Positions 63,166 to 64,000 of a DNA stretch of 64,000 nucleotides are shown here, piece after piece (the stretch's first letter is position 1; each line of letters begins with the position of its first letter). A model generated the notes under the pieces. The model saw nothing but the letters and a program-made list of their open reading frames with translations. It had not been told where the DNA came from and ran no database searches. The stretch is from NCBI GenBank assembly GCA_017305555.1, contig JAFKKM010000021.1, forward strand, positions 1-64,000, written 5' to 3'. Made by a program: the position numbers and the translations under genes. Source of the DNA: Hyphomicrobiales bacterium. Its GTDB lineage: Bacteria > Pseudomonadota > Alphaproteobacteria > Rhizobiales > Xanthobacteraceae.

Positions 63166-63978
63166 CTACTTTTCCTTGGTCTTGCGGCCGAACCGTTCCC
63201 AGACAAATCCAAGCGGTTTCTTCGCCAGGAAGCCCGCAACTGCCTCGTGGTGGTAAGGTGTTTCGAGCGCCACCGCCTGCGCATAGGACTCCATCTCCGC
63301 GAGCGCATGACGATCGAGATTGAAGGACTGGTTCAGGATCGTCTTGGCCATCCCGATGGCATCGGTCGGCGCGTGCCGGAAGCGCTGCGCGAAGGCCACG
63401 CCGGTCGTCAGCGGATCGTCCTGCGGTATGATCTCATGCACGATGCCGAGTCGGTACGCTTCTTCCATCCCGAGCACGCGGCCCGAGAAGATGATCTCTT
63501 TGGCGCGTTGCAGCCCGACAATGCGCGGCAGCAATTGCAGCCCGCCAAGGTCCGGCACCAGACCGATGCGGACGAACACCGCGCACATCTGCGCGCGCGG
63601 CGTCGCCAGAATGAAATCGGCGGCCAGCGCCAGATTGAATCCTGCGCCGAATGCCGGACCATCGACCACCGCGACGACGGGAATTTCCAGATCGAGCAAT
63701 TCGCTGAACCAGATGTGCAGCCGACGGATGCGTTCGCGATTGGCCGTGGTTGGACGCCGCCCTTCCGACAGCGCACGCAGATCGCCACCCGCGCAGAAGG
63801 CGCCGCCCTCGCCGGCGATCACCAGCGCTTTAGCGCCGCCGTTCGCACGTAACTCGCGCACCACGTGCTCGATCTCCTGACGCATATCGAGATCGAGTGC
63901 GTTGCGTTGCTCAGGCCGGTTCAAGACTAGCCGCGCGATCTCGTCCTCGATGCTGAATCGAATAGCCTTGAATGTCAT
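63166..63978 (-). CDS. Crotonase-family protein lacking both hydratase glutamates (isomerase-like)
   Basis: Protein of 270 residues, complete at its C terminus, start ATG at 63978 near the window edge. Oxyanion-hole segments are FCAGGDLRALSEG and VDGPAFGAGFNLALAADF. The crotonase residues E144 and E164 correspond to N115 and F135, so it should not hydrate by the usual mechanism; D143 in GLVPDLGG matches the catalytic Asp region of PaaG-type enoyl-CoA isomerases. First visible gene of the 11-gene operon; further genes may lie upstream beyond the window. Confidence 0.87.
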   Translation of the reverse strand: MTFKAIRFSIEDEIARLVLNRPEQRNALDLDMRQEIEHVVRELRANGGAKALVIAGEGGAFCAGGDLRALSEGRRPTTANRERIRRLHIWFSELLDLEIPVVAVVDGPAFGAGFNLALAADFILATPRAQMCAVFVRIGLVPDLGGLQLLPRIVGLQRAKEIIFSGRVLGMEEAYRLGIVHEIIPQDDPLTTGVAFAQRFRHAPTDAIGMAKTILNQSFNLDRHALAEMESYAQAVALETPYHHEAVAGFLAKKPLGFVWERFGRKTKEK

Positions 63979-64000
63979 GATGTGGACCTCAACTGGCGCG

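Overview
The window is ordinary, gene-dense chromosomal DNA of a high-GC alphaproteobacterium, most likely a member of the Nitrobacteraceae (Bradyrhizobium / Rhodopseudomonas / Afipia / Tardiphaga group). The evidence is the pckA - chvI - chvG - short hprK - EIIA(Man) - HPr neighbourhood typical of Rhizobiales, a DUF2865 protein, a CtrA-type TTAA-N7-TTAA site, and several copies of the roughly 80-bp palindromic intergenic repeat common in that family. I see no rRNA, tRNA, CRISPR array, prophage or insertion sequence. All 61 genes called look intact.

Layout. 0.1-7 kb: a marR-ompR-envZ type regulatory operon (-), two different branched-chain aminotransferases in tandem (+) and a MATE exporter (-). 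7-14 kb: uvrC, pgsA, moaD, moaE and prmB in one close run (-), an Omp25-type porin-like protein (+) and rlmJ (-). 13.8-22.5 kb: a YhaO/YhaN-type nuclease/SMC-like ATPase pair (+) facing radC, map, sfsA and an MscS channel (-). 22.7-28.8 kb: a K+/H+ antiporter (+), then a molybdate locus (-) made of mop, an unknown exported protein, modA, modB and a short modC, plus mepA. 29-35 kb: a DctPQM TRAP transporter, pyrE, an NhaD/ArsB-type transporter and a DUF2865 protein (+). 35-41 kb: two unknown small proteins, glycogen phosphorylase, a double-hotdog thioesterase and a LuxR-type regulator. 41-48 kb: pckA and a HugZ-like protein (-), then chvI, chvG, hprK, EIIA and HPr (+), a carbon/nitrogen and envelope-stress control cluster. 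48-54.4 kb: ilvA, sdaA, an M20 amidohydrolase and a DUF3100 membrane protein (-) with a divergent LysR regulator. 54.6-64 kb: an IclR regulator (+) converging on an 11-gene operon (-) that joins a complete Liv-type ABC importer to CoA-thioester enzymes.

The two most interesting systems are metabolic. (1) The operon at 55.4-64 kb encodes a thiolase-fold protein whose usual nucleophilic cysteine is replaced by glycine, a free-standing DUF35 zinc-ribbon protein, two half-size MaoC-like subunits (only one with the hydratase motif) and two crotonases with altered catalytic residues. This is the parts list of the steroid side-chain hydratase-aldolase (ChsH1/ChsH2/Ltp2), but with the DUF35 domain encoded separately and with its own importer. 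I infer an importer-coupled retro-aldol degradation pathway for an unknown acid. (2) The DUF3100 - M20 amidohydrolase - L-serine deaminase - threonine deaminase cluster looks like an uptake, hydrolysis and deamination route for an N-acylated or peptide-bound hydroxy-amino acid. Both are inferences from sequence and context.

Smaller points of interest are a split ModC/Mop arrangement with an unknown exported protein between the parts, a hairpin and possible leader peptide before the MATE gene, palindromic candidate operators, and three families of intergenic repeats.
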